Source: Pseudomonadota bacterium
Lineage (GTDB): Bacteria > Pseudomonadota > Alphaproteobacteria > Sphingomonadales > SMXR01
DNA: 5,967 nucleotides
Assembly: GCA_022568115.1 (NCBI GenBank)
Contig: JADFFP010000084.1
Location: forward strand, 1-5,967
Direction of reading: 5' to 3'
Position numbers and translations under genes: made by a program
In this document: in pieces, positions 1-5,601 of the stretch
How the letters are laid out: each line of letters opens with the position of its first letter
Numbering within the stretch: position 1 is the first letter of the stretch
Notes under the pieces: model-generated
What the model saw: the letters and a program-made list of their open reading frames with translations, nothing else
Told to the model about the DNA's origin: nothing
Databases searched by the model: none

Positions 1-1
1 G

Positions 2-451
2 CAGCGCGCCCTTGACCAGCGCGCCCAAACGATTTTGAAGATCGCCGGGGAGATCGTTGAGCATCAGGTGGATTTTTTCGAAAAAGGGGTCCGGCATTTA
101 AGGCCGTTTACCTACCGGGAAATTGCTGAAATGACGGACTTCCACGAAAGTACCGTCAGCCGGGTGGTGCAAAATAAATACCTGTCCTCGTCCCGGGGAA
201 CCTTCAAGCTGCGTTATTTCTTTTCCTCACTGCTCGGCGGGGAAGATGGAGCGGTAACCTCGGCCGCCGCGGTCAAGCACCGGATCAGGGAACTGATTGC
301 CGCGGAGCAGCCGCCCAAGGCGTTGTCGGACGACAAAATCGCCGGCCGCCTGAAACAGGAAGGAATAACAATTTCACGCCGCACGGTTATGAAATACCGT
401 GAGGCCATGCGAATCCCCTCCAGCTTTGAACGGCGCCAGATGAAAGCCTGA
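2..451 (+). CDS. rpoN: RNA polymerase sigma-54 factor, C-terminal part (5' end outside window)
   Basis: Sigma-54 directs RNA polymerase to -24/-12 promoters that need an AAA+ activator for opening, typically nitrogen, motility and envelope genes. The frame is open from base 2, so only the last 149 residues are seen and the true start lies upstream; the TTG at 35 is an internal codon. Visible residues about 37-61 (TYREIAEMTDFHESTVSRVV) form the conserved region with the HESTVSR motif, followed by NKYL and RGTFKLRYFFSS. The RpoN box that reads the -24 element is SRRTVMKYRE at 374-403; the usual form is ARRTVAKYRE, so two positions differ conservatively. The ending EAMRIPSSFERR matches the family terminus, so the C-terminus is complete. 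The gene lies upstream of hpf and ptsN, the conserved proteobacterial order. Identification is firm. Confidence 0.95.
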   Translation, partial: QRALDQRAQTILKIAGEIVEHQVDFFEKGVRHLRPFTYREIAEMTDFHESTVSRVVQNKYLSSSRGTFKLRYFFSSLLGGEDGAVTSAAAVKHRIRELIAAEQPPKALSDDKIAGRLKQEGITISRRTVMKYREAMRIPSSFERRQMKA

Positions 452-471
452 TTCGTCCCATTCACTTAATT

Positions 472-499
472 TTGATGAAAGGATGCTTACATTAATAAT
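472..499 (+). promoter_or_regulatory. Candidate sigma-70-type promoter upstream of hpf
   Basis: TTGATG (472-477, four of six matches to the -35 consensus) and AATAAT (494-499, five of six to the -10) are separated by 16 bases in the 109-base gap between rpoN and hpf. Transcription would start near 506 and leave a leader of about 55 bases. This would let hpf-ptsN be expressed independently of rpoN. It is a by-eye match only, and I saw no sigma-54 -24/-12 element in this gap. Confidence 0.35.
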
Positions 500-560
500 C
501 AGGGGCCGGTCTCAATAATCCCAACCAAAACCACGCGGCTGGCGAGAAAGGATAAAAGGT

Positions 561-884
561 ATGAATGTAAACGTTAGCGGCCGCAATGTTGCTGTCGGCC
601 AAGCCCTTGAAACGCACATCTCAAACCGGCTGAAAGCCACGTCGGACAAGTATTTCAACCAATCCATCGAGGCCGCAGCGACGGTCTCCCGGCAGGGACC
701 GGAATTTCGTGTCGAATGTGCCCTGCACCCGGTCCAGGGGGTCAATTTACACAGCCATGCGGAGGGGGCAGACGTTTACACTTCGTTCGAAGATGCAGCA
801 AAAAAATTAGAAAAGCAGTTGCGAAGATTTAAACGACGCATTAAAAACCACCACGACTCAAAAAGGGAGACCAAAACCCTTTAA
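561..884 (+). CDS. hpf: Ribosome hibernation promoting factor, short form (HPF/RaiA/sigma-54 modulation family)
   Basis: HPF-family proteins bind the 30S decoding channel in stationary phase and block mRNA/tRNA binding, leading to 70S idling or 100S dimers. The 107 residues cover one HPF N-terminal domain: strand at MNVNVSGRNV (1-10), helix GQALETHISNRLKATSDKYF (13-32), strands at about 36-66, and the basic terminal helix about 75-98 rich in Lys/Arg (KKLEKQLRRFKRRIKNHH), which suits rRNA contact. The ATG at 561 has AAAGGA (547-552) eight bases upstream. Alphaproteobacterial HPFs are usually the long form of roughly 190 residues, with a C-terminal dimerisation domain; here the protein stops just after the linker begins (KRETKTL), and only 53 bases separate it from ptsN, so that domain is absent rather than merely shifted in frame. 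The family call is firm; functional class (short-like or truncated long form) is inference. Confidence 0.9.
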   Translation: MNVNVSGRNVAVGQALETHISNRLKATSDKYFNQSIEAAATVSRQGPEFRVECALHPVQGVNLHSHAEGADVYTSFEDAAKKLEKQLRRFKRRIKNHHDSKRETKTL

Positions 885-894
885 AAGGTTTTGG
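871..894. repeat. Near-perfect 24-base palindrome over the hpf stop codon
   Basis: The left arm starts CCAAAACC and the right arm ends GGTTTTGG, with an eight-base AT-rich centre in which one symmetric pair mismatches. The hpf TAA stop (882-884) is in the centre. As RNA it would form an 8-bp stem ahead of ptsN. It is followed by CAAAAA rather than a T-run, so it is not a standard terminator for the plus strand. It could stabilise the hpf 3' end, moderate hpf-to-ptsN read-through, or be a protein site. Confidence 0.5.
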
Positions 895-937
895 CAAAAA
901 CCTCGGATTAAGATTAACGTGACGAGCAGAAAGTATA

Positions 938-1405
938 ATGAGTGTCAGTGACCTGACTGGCCCCAAAGCCATTGTCCCCAGTCTGAAGGCCAGCAGCAAA
1001 AAGCAGGCCTTGCAGGAGCTTGCGGCTTTTGCCGCAGAGCGCACCGGCCAGGATGAACGCAAGATTTTTGAGGTCCTGCTGCAGCGCGAACGGCTCGGCA
1101 CCACCGGGATGGGTCAAGGGGTCGCTATCCCCCACGGAAAAATTGAGGGGCTTTCCAGGCTCTACGGCTTTTTCGCCCACCTCGAAACGCCGATAGATTT
1201 TGATGCCCTGGATGACCAACCGGTTGACCTGATTTTCATGCTTTTGGCTCCGGTCGGCGCAGGCGCCGACCATCTCAAGGCCCTGGCCAGGATTTCCCGC
1301 CTGTTGCGGAACCAGGAGGTTTGCGAAAAACTCAGGGGCTCGGACAGCGCTGATGCCATTTACGCGCTGCTTTCGGAAATTGATCCAGCTGCTTTCGCAG
1401 CCTGA
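938..1405 (+). CDS. ptsN: PTS IIA-like nitrogen regulatory protein (EIIA-Ntr)
   Basis: EIIA-Ntr is the last phosphoryl carrier of the regulatory PTS-Ntr chain (PtsP to PtsO/NPr to PtsN). It signals by protein contacts, for example in potassium transport and nitrogen/carbon balance, rather than by moving sugar. The 155 residues match the normal full length. The phosphorylated histidine is His66 in GVAIPHGKI, preceded by the conserved RERLGTTGMGQG (50-61). Further family motifs are the DxxPVDLIFMLLAP stretch (about 92-105) and HLKALARISRLLRN (112-125). The ATG is 53 bases after hpf with only a weak purine-rich ribosome site (GCAGAAAG), so translation may depend partly on the upstream gene. A hairpin terminator follows the stop. 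Identification is firm; the specific partners in this organism are not visible. Confidence 0.96.
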   Translation: MSVSDLTGPKAIVPSLKASSKKQALQELAAFAAERTGQDERKIFEVLLQRERLGTTGMGQGVAIPHGKIEGLSRLYGFFAHLETPIDFDALDDQPVDLIFMLLAPVGAGADHLKALARISRLLRNQEVCEKLRGSDSADAIYALLSEIDPAAFAA

Positions 1406-1429
1406 TTTTTCCGCCCTGACACTTTCCTG

Positions 1430-1468
1430 AAACTGCTCCCAACGGAGCGGTTTATTAAATTTTAATTT
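1430..1468 (+). terminator. Rho-independent terminator after ptsN
   Basis: A 10-bp stem (1430-1439 with 1444-1453, AAACTGCTCC against GGAGCGGTTT with one G-T wobble) encloses a four-base loop CAAC. It runs directly into an AT-rich, T-biased tract (TTTATTAAATTTTAATTT). It lies 24 bases past the ptsN stop and would end the hpf-ptsN transcript before the Sel1/SPOR gene. The T-tract is interrupted by A, so efficiency is uncertain. Confidence 0.6.
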
Positions 1469-1497
1469 CAGGATAGTATGCCTCTACACCGGCAAGC

Positions 1498-1503
1498 GGA
1501 GGG
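1498..1503 (+). promoter_or_regulatory. Strong ribosome binding site that fixes a TTG start
   Basis: GGAGGG lies six bases before the TTG at 1510. It is the best Shine-Dalgarno match in the window and no in-frame ATG lies near the signal peptide, so it supports TTG as the start of the Sel1/SPOR gene. Confidence 0.7.
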
Positions 1504-1509
1504 AACGTT

Positions 1510-2850
1510 TTGATCAAAAAGTCGATTATATTTTTTTGCCTGGCGCTCTTTGTATGCGCCACCCCGGCAGGGCAAGCGGCTTATTCACAGTCGCTGGAAG
1601 ACGCCATCCAGAATTATCAGGGCGGCAAATACAAAAAAGCCGAACGCCAATGGCAGAACCTGGCCGAGGCCGGTGATGCCGATGCCCTTTTTAATCTCGG
1701 CCAAATGTATCATCTGGGAAAGAAGACGGCTTTTGATGACAACAAGGCGGCCGACTATTATCTGGCGGCCGCGAACCTGAGGCACACCGCCGCGGCGCGG
1801 GAGCTGGGAAACCTTTATTTCTTTTCCCCCGGCGTAAATGGCGGAAAGCAGGCCGCTGCCGGGTGGTGGCTGCAGGCAGCCGAAGCCGGCGACGGCCAAG
1901 CCCAGTACATTCTCGGCATTGTCTATTTTAATGGTGATGGGGTCGATCAGGATCTGGCCCTCGGGTTTGCCTGGACCCTGCTGGCGGTAGATGCCGGGGT
2001 ACTGGAGGCTATCCAGCTGGAGACCGCCATGCGCGGCCAGCTTACCGAAGCGGAGTTGGCAAAAAGTCTGGAACTGGCGCCAACTCTTATGACCGGGACG
2101 CCCAATCAAGCCCAGGCACATTTGCTGATCAATGAAATGGTGCAACAGCCCCGCAAATTTTCTGTAAGAACCGATGTTGCCTTGCCTGAACTGGAGGCCA
2201 AAGAGCCAGCCCCGGTCCGGCTGGAAGATAAATCTGTGCTGGAGGTGGAAGCATTTGAACCTCAGGAGGAACTTGCCGCCGAGGAAACCCTGACCGGAAC
2301 CATTCAGGCGGACCCACAGGAAGATGCTTTGCCCGGGGCTGCTGTGAATGACCAAGCCGGACTAGGCCCGCCACCGCAACCGGTTCCTGAACTATCAGGC
2401 CCGGGCGCTGAAATTTTGATCCCGGAGACGATTGAAGATGAGGCCCCCGAGGAACCTGCGGATGGCTTTTCTGAAACCCGTGAAGCCCTGAATAATTTGA
2501 TTGAGGAAACCGCCCCGGCCACGCCGGAAATTATTCCCGAAGATTCCTACGATCTGGGCGATCCTTTGTCGCCGCTGGTGAGTGAAAACAATTTTTCACC
2601 GGACTGGAGCGTCCAGCTGACCTCTTTCCGCAAGCCTGAAAACGCCCAGGCCCACTGGCTGGAAGTATCCCAGGCTTACCCGGGTCTGTTTGAGGGTTTT
2701 GAGAAAAGGATAATCCGCTATGACCTGGGCTCCGGGCGGGGCATATATTACCGCTTGCGGATAGGGCCCTTTATGGATAGGGCCGGTGCCGATTTAAAAT
2801 GTCTGGAACTTCAACAGGCTGGTCTCGATTGCCTGGTCATCTGGCCTTAA
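1510..2850 (+). CDS. Secreted Sel1-repeat protein with C-terminal SPOR domain
   Basis: This 446-residue envelope protein begins with a signal peptide: KK at 3-4, hydrophobic core about 5-18, likely cut near residues 23-26. No lipobox is present, so a soluble periplasmic protein is expected. Residues about 34-165 form three Sel1-like (TPR-related) repeats, seen in AEAGDADALFNLGQMYHLG, AANLRHTAAARELGNLYF and AEAGDGQAQYILGIVYFNGDG. Residues about 220-360 are a long Glu/Pro-rich, probably disordered linker. Residues about 364-446 form a SPOR domain (DWSVQLTSFRKPENAQAHW, then YRLRIGPFMDRAGADLKCL), which in the family binds peptidoglycan stripped of stem peptides at division sites; Cys431 and Cys441 may pair. 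The start is TTG, supported by GGAGGG. The gene stands alone between two terminators. Domain calls are confident; a role in septal wall remodelling is inferred from the domains only. Confidence 0.85.
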   Translation: MIKKSIIFFCLALFVCATPAGQAAYSQSLEDAIQNYQGGKYKKAERQWQNLAEAGDADALFNLGQMYHLGKKTAFDDNKAADYYLAAANLRHTAAARELGNLYFFSPGVNGGKQAAAGWWLQAAEAGDGQAQYILGIVYFNGDGVDQDLALGFAWTLLAVDAGVLEAIQLETAMRGQLTEAELAKSLELAPTLMTGTPNQAQAHLLINEMVQQPRKFSVRTDVALPELEAKEPAPVRLEDKSVLEVEAFEPQEELAAEETLTGTIQADPQEDALPGAAVNDQAGLGPPPQPVPELSGPGAEILIPETIEDEAPEEPADGFSETREALNNLIEETAPATPEIIPEDSYDLGDPLSPLVSENNFSPDWSVQLTSFRKPENAQAHWLEVSQAYPGLFEGFEKRIIRYDLGSGRGIYYRLRIGPFMDRAGADLKCLELQQAGLDCLVIWP

Positions 2851-2866
2851 AAATCTGACGACTGGG

Positions 2867-2896
2867 AAAAAGGGCGCTCCCTTAGCGCCCTTTTTT
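2867..2896. terminator. Bidirectional Rho-independent terminator between convergent genes
   Basis: An 8-bp GC-rich stem (AGGGCGCT 2871-2878 with AGCGCCCT 2884-2891) has the five-base loop CCCTT. Four A's on the left extend the stem by pairing with T's on the right. The plus strand reads into TTTTTT and the minus strand into a U-run from the A-tract, so it can stop both the Sel1/SPOR transcript (stop at 2850) and the facing gene (stop at 2919). Confidence 0.9.
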
Positions 2897-2918
2897 AGCT
2901 GGAGTATCTTTAAAATCT

Positions 2919-3464
2919 CTAGTCGCCGATCCTCATCGGGCCGCCGACCCAGTTGCCGTCCGCCCTCAGGCAGGCCGTGCCATGGGCCAGCTGTTCCTGC
3001 CCGTCGACAATAATGGTGGTTTCATAATCCCGGGTTTCCCGGCACTGGCTGAAATCAAAACTACCTTGCTGGGCGGGGGCATAGCTTTGGGGCTGTTGCG
3101 GTGGCGGGGCATAATAGCCGCCTGAGCGCCCGCCACGATAATTGTTTTTGGAGGATTTGTGCAGCATATAGCCAAGGGTGGCGCCGAGAATTGCCAGTCC
3201 GGCATAAGCTCCTGCCTTGCTGCCGTGCCCATAGTGACCGCCGTAATAGTATCCGCTATAATAGGGTCCGCCGTAAGTGTAGCTGGGATAATAAGTATGG
3301 CTGTAATGACGGTTGGTGTAATGGCCGCCATAATGCTTGCTGTAATTGTGGCTGTTGTGATGGCGTTTGTGCTTGTTGTTTCCAGCCTGGGCCAGGTCCG
3401 CCGCCAGGAAGGCGGGCAGGGCGATGCTGGCGGCCAGCAGGATCTTCAGGGGGGTTTTCAGCAT
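2919..3464 (-). CDS. Secreted His/Tyr/Gly-rich protein with glycine-zipper segment and surface-antigen-like C-terminus
   Basis: Not a named gene to my knowledge. The 181 residues start with a clear signal peptide (core about 8-22, probable cut after AQA at 27). Residues about 29-80 are a low-complexity stretch dominated by His, Tyr, Gly and Asn, with repeated HY, YYSGYYYGG and GGHYGHG motifs and several His pairs that could bind metal. Residues about 83-101 (KAGAYAGLAILGATLGYML) have Gly/Ala spacing like a glycine zipper and may insert in a membrane or self-associate. A Pro/Gln stretch follows (119-133). The C-terminal part, with Cys141, Cys165 and GTACLRADGNWV, resembles the tail of the RT0821/Lpp0805-type or 17-kDa surface-antigen proteins. 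The ATG has GAGG (3470-3473) five bases upstream. Location in the periplasm or outer membrane is inferred; function is unknown. Confidence 0.8.
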   Translation of the reverse strand: MLKTPLKILLAASIALPAFLAADLAQAGNNKHKRHHNSHNYSKHYGGHYTNRHYSHTYYPSYTYGGPYYSGYYYGGHYGHGSKAGAYAGLAILGATLGYMLHKSSKNNYRGGRSGGYYAPPPQQPQSYAPAQQGSFDFSQCRETRDYETTIIVDGQEQLAHGTACLRADGNWVGGPMRIGD

Positions 3465-3640
3465 GTCTACCTCAACTGGTTTTTAATTGTTCCCCAAATC
3501 ATATAACTCTCAATCTGAACTGGAAATGAATATTATAAAGAAAAAATGTTCACTTTATGGCGGTTCTCAGCCACCTACCCTGAACCCAAGGCGGCGTTCA
3601 CTGAAATGGTGAATACGGGGGATTAAAAAGGGGAACCAAT
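3465..3640. other. Non-coding gap between secreted-protein gene and tRNA-side palindromes
   Basis: No credible open frame occupies this stretch on either strand. It contains the candidate minus-strand promoter at 3498-3526, an AT-rich block around 3525-3550, and a small inverted repeat TTCAC...GTGAA around 3578-3594. The part beyond 3632 belongs to the palindrome nest. I see nothing else recognisable. Confidence 0.5.
3498..3526 (-). promoter_or_regulatory. Candidate promoter for the His/Tyr-rich secreted protein
   Basis: On the minus strand TTTCCA (3521-3526, four of six) and TATGAT (3498-3503, five of six) are exactly 17 bases apart, giving a predicted start near 3491 and a leader of about 27 bases to the ATG at 3464. 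This is a by-eye match in an AT-rich stretch. Confidence 0.35.
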
Positions 3641-3703
3641 CCACCTTCGCCCGATTTTCGGTTCCGGGTGGCCTGCCACCCGAAGCCCGAAGGGCGAAGG
3701 TGG
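3632..3703 (-). repeat. Nested, overlapping inverted repeats directly 3' of tRNA-Ala
   Basis: Three inverted pairs overlap here. The outer pair is a perfect 12-base match: CCACCTTCGCCC at 3641-3652 against GGGCGAAGGTGG at 3692-3703, whose last three bases encode the tRNA's CCA. The inner hairpin is CGGGTGGC (3665-3672) with GCCACCCG (3675-3682). A third pair, GGAACC (3632-3637) with GGTTCC (3660-3665), interleaves with the outer one, so the two cannot fully form together. Read in the tRNA direction, the third pair is followed by CC and TTTTT (3629-3625), a possible weak terminator. It may act in tRNA 3' processing or termination, or be a REP-like dispersed element. Confidence 0.6.
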
Positions 3704-3776
3704 TGGAGCCAGGCGGGCTCGAACCGCCGACCTCTACACTGCCAGTGTAGCGCTCTCCCAGCTGAGCTATGGCCCC
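3701..3776 (-). tRNA. tRNA-Ala (anticodon GGC)
   Basis: The 76 bases fold as a full cloverleaf with encoded CCA. The acceptor stem pairs GGGGCCA with TGGCTCC and includes the G3-U70 wobble that is the alanine identity mark. The D arm is GCTC/GAGC, the anticodon stem CTACA/TGTAG, and the loop carries GGC (3743 to 3741), reading GCC and GCU codons. The T loop is GTTCGAGCC within a GGCGG/CCGCC stem. The 5' end is nine bases beyond the stop of the zinc-ribbon gene on the same strand, so it is probably made from the same transcript by RNase P cleavage. The CCA end is part of the adjoining inverted repeat. Confidence 0.98.
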
Positions 3777-3785
3777 AATGAAATT

Positions 3786-4136
3786 CTACCCGCTTTCTTC
3801 CGGAGATTTGGGCTTTTGGATGACATTTGATACGTCCGATCCGTCATCCAGGTCAAGGTCGTTATCCGGGTTGGTATTGCCACCCTCTTCGACTTTGAGG
3901 ATTTCTTCCGCCTCATCCTTCTCATCCTTGTCTTTAGCCTTGTCTTCAGCCTTGTCTGTGGGTTCAGGCTTTTTAATTTCCTCCAGCTGCTGCGGCTGGC
4001 GGCTTTTCAGGATCGGCTCGGGCACCCATTCGTTGGCGCAGTCGATGCACACCACAGGGTTTTCTTTCCCCAGATCATAAAACCGGGTGCCGCATTTCGG
4101 ACAGGTCCGTTTGGTTCCCCATTTTTCTTTTACCAC
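3786..4136 (-). CDS. FYDLN-acid zinc-ribbon protein (TIGR02300 family)
   Basis: A small protein of unknown function found widely in alphaproteobacteria. In 116 residues it has an N-terminal zinc ribbon with Cys12-x2-Cys15 and Cys30-x2-Cys33 (CPKCG...CIDC) around the signature FYDLGKENPVVC (19-30). The rest, from about residue 50, is a charged low-complexity tail of Lys, Glu and Asp (KAEDKAKDKDEKDEAEE, DNDLDLDDGSD) that is probably disordered. It carries no signal peptide, so it is likely cytoplasmic. The start is GTG at 4136, fixed by AAGGAG six bases upstream. It is divergent from aroA and nine bases ahead of tRNA-Ala, an arrangement common in this class. The zinc ribbon plus acidic tail suggests nucleic-acid or protein binding, but that is only inference. 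Confidence 0.9.
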   Translation of the reverse strand: MVKEKWGTKRTCPKCGTRFYDLGKENPVVCIDCANEWVPEPILKSRQPQQLEEIKKPEPTDKAEDKAKDKDEKDEAEEILKVEEGGNTNPDNDLDLDDGSDVSNVIQKPKSPEESG

Positions 4137-4142
4137 GCGCTG

Positions 4143-4148
4143 CTCCTT
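4143..4148 (-). promoter_or_regulatory. Ribosome binding site that fixes a GTG start
   Basis: AAGGAG on the minus strand is six bases from the GTG at 4136-4134. There is no ATG near the N-terminus of the zinc-ribbon gene, so this site decides the start. Confidence 0.7.
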
Positions 4149-4272
4149 GCCAGAGAATCTTTGATATATTTCGGTTCGGGGCTTCCCTTGCCATGAAGTT
4201 CGGCTTCTGTCAAAACCTAAAACATTCGATTATTAAATTTTACCGCCCGCCTTCAACCAGAGAAAGACCCGA
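4149..4272. other. Divergent intergenic region between zinc-ribbon gene and aroA
   Basis: Promoters for both directions should lie here. AT-rich stretches occur at about 4162-4172 (GATATATTTC) and 4208-4242 (AAACATTCGATTATTAAATTTT). A perfect TTGACA occurs on the minus strand around 4208-4213, but no good -10 lies at the proper distance. I therefore name no specific promoter. Confidence 0.4.
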
Positions 4273-5601
4273 ATGGCGACAATTGTTTCCAAAACAAGCG
4301 CGGCATTGAAGGGTGTGGCTCACCTCCCCGGTGATAAATCCATTTCGCACCGGGCTTTGATTCTTGCTGCGCTGGCCACGGGAAGAAGCCGGATCAAGGG
4401 TCTTTTGGAGGCGGAAGATGTCCTGAATACCATAAAAGCGCTGAGGTTCCTGGGGGTAATTTGTGACAAAAAAGGGCAGGATTGGGTCATAAAGGGACAC
4501 GGTTTGGGCGCTTTCAGGGCGCCTGAGGACGCTCTTGATTTTGGCAATTCGGGAACCGGGGCGCGGCTGATGATCGGGGTGCTGGCGACCCAGCCGATAG
4601 AAGTTTCACTGACCGGCGACGAATCACTGAAGAAGCGGCCGATGGGACGGATCTTAAAACCGCTCTTAAAAATGGGGGCGAAAGTATTTCCAAAAGACGC
4701 CGCGGCGCTGCCCCTGACGCTAACCGGGGCGGCTGAGCCGGTTGCTATTACTTACCGCCTTCCGGTCGCCTCGGCGCAGGTCAAATCGGCCCTGCTGCTG
4801 GCCGGCCTGAATGTTCCGGGAGAAACCTGCGTGATCGAGGAAACCCCGACCCGCGACCATACCGAGCGCCTGTTGGCCCAGTTCGGTGTTCCGGTAAAAA
4901 CGGAAACATTGCCGGGCGGCGGGGCGGCCATTACCGTGAAAGGGCTCCGGGAATTGAAAGCCGCCGATATTGCCATCCCCGGCGATTTTTCCGCCGCTGC
5001 CTTTGTTCTGGCGGCAACTTTGATGGTCCCGGGCAGCCGGCTTGAGATTAAGGGGGTCAGCCTTAATCCCCTGCGCACCGGTTTGCTTGATGTTTTGGGA
5101 CAAATGGGGGCAGATATACGGGTAAATGTGAAAGACAGTAATAATGGCGAGCCGTTTGGCGATCTTGAGGTTAGCGCCTCGGATCTGAAGGCCGCCAAAA
5201 CCGGACCGGAGATCGCCCCATCGATGATCGACGAATTCCCGGCCCTGTTCGTTCTTGCCGCTTTGGCGGACGGCGTGAGCAGTTTCCGCGGGCTGGCCGA
5301 ATTGCGCCTGAAGGAAAGCGACCGGTTGCGGCAAATGGCCAAAGGTCTTAAGGCGTGCGGGGTCGAGGTGAAGGAATTTGACGACGGCCTGGCAATTAGC
5401 GGGCAGGCCGGGAAGGTTCCGGGGGGCGCAGTGATTGATGCCTCTGGTGATCACCGCGTTGCCATGGCCTTTGCCGTTCTTGGTCTCCGGGCGGATAAGC
5501 CGGTCACAATAAAAGGTACAGAAAGCATATCCACAAGCTTCCCCGGCTTTGCTAAGCTGATGCACCGCCTTGGGGCCAATATTGAGGAAACGTTTGAATG
5601 A
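4273..5601 (+). CDS. aroA: 3-phosphoshikimate 1-carboxyvinyltransferase (EPSP synthase)
   Basis: AroA transfers the enolpyruvyl group of PEP to shikimate-3-phosphate, the sixth step of the chorismate pathway, in the cytoplasm. The 442 residues are full length. Shikimate-phosphate and PEP residues are visible: Lys22, Ser23 and Arg27 in [17 protein letters not shown] (91-96); KKRPMGR (120-126) with Arg122; ASAQVKSA (166-173); catalytic Asp320 in SMIDEFP; Lys347, Glu348 and Arg351 in LRLKESDR; and DHRVAMAF (393-400). Overall wording ([28 protein letters not shown]) is closer to the CP4-like alphaproteobacterial class than to the E. coli enzyme. However, Gly94 is at the position where CP4 has the Ala linked to glyphosate tolerance. 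A weak site GAGAAAG (4260-4266) precedes the ATG. The stop overlaps the cmk start in ATGA. Identification is firm. Confidence 0.97.
   Translation: MATIVSKTSAALKGVAHLPGDKSISHRALILAALATGRSRIKGLLEAEDVLNTIKALRFLGVICDKKGQDWVIKGHGLGAFRAPEDALDFGNSGTGARLMIGVLATQPIEVSLTGDESLKKRPMGRILKPLLKMGAKVFPKDAAALPLTLTGAAEPVAITYRLPVASAQVKSALLLAGLNVPGETCVIEETPTRDHTERLLAQFGVPVKTETLPGGGAAITVKGLRELKAADIAIPGDFSAAAFVLAATLMVPGSRLEIKGVSLNPLRTGLLDVLGQMGADIRVNVKDSNNGEPFGDLEVSASDLKAAKTGPEIAPSMIDEFPALFVLAALADGVSSFRGLAELRLKESDRLRQMAKGLKACGVEVKEFDDGLAISGQAGKVPGGAVIDASGDHRVAMAFAVLGLRADKPVTIKGTESISTSFPGFAKLMHRLGANIEETFE

Noticed and set aside
35..451. TTG at 35 as a start for a 138-residue protein
   Set aside because: The frame is open upstream to base 2 and the upstream residues continue the RpoN match, so this is an internal codon of rpoN.
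1451..1468. CtrA-type site (TTAA-N7-TTAA) ahead of the Sel1/SPOR gene
   Set aside because: The TTAA motifs are not seven bases apart; the stretch is better explained as the T-tract of the ptsN terminator.
1585..2355. 256-codon open frame antisense to the Sel1/SPOR gene
   Set aside because: It lies wholly within a well-supported gene, has no ribosome site or domain pattern, and reflects codon bias on the opposite strand.
3101..3529. Plus-strand frames opposite the His/Tyr-rich gene, one with hydrophobic stretches
   Set aside because: The hydrophobic and Cys-rich look is the complement of His/Tyr/Gly codons. The minus-strand frame has a signal peptide, ribosome site and terminator.
3701..3776. 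tRNA-Ala as an integration (att) site of a mobile element
   Set aside because: No integrase gene or direct repeat of the tRNA 3' end is seen in the window; the adjoining symmetry is inverted, not direct.
4720..5565. 281-codon open frame antisense to aroA
   Set aside because: It mirrors a certain aroA gene, its protein has no recognisable motifs, and long antisense frames are common in GC-rich coding DNA.
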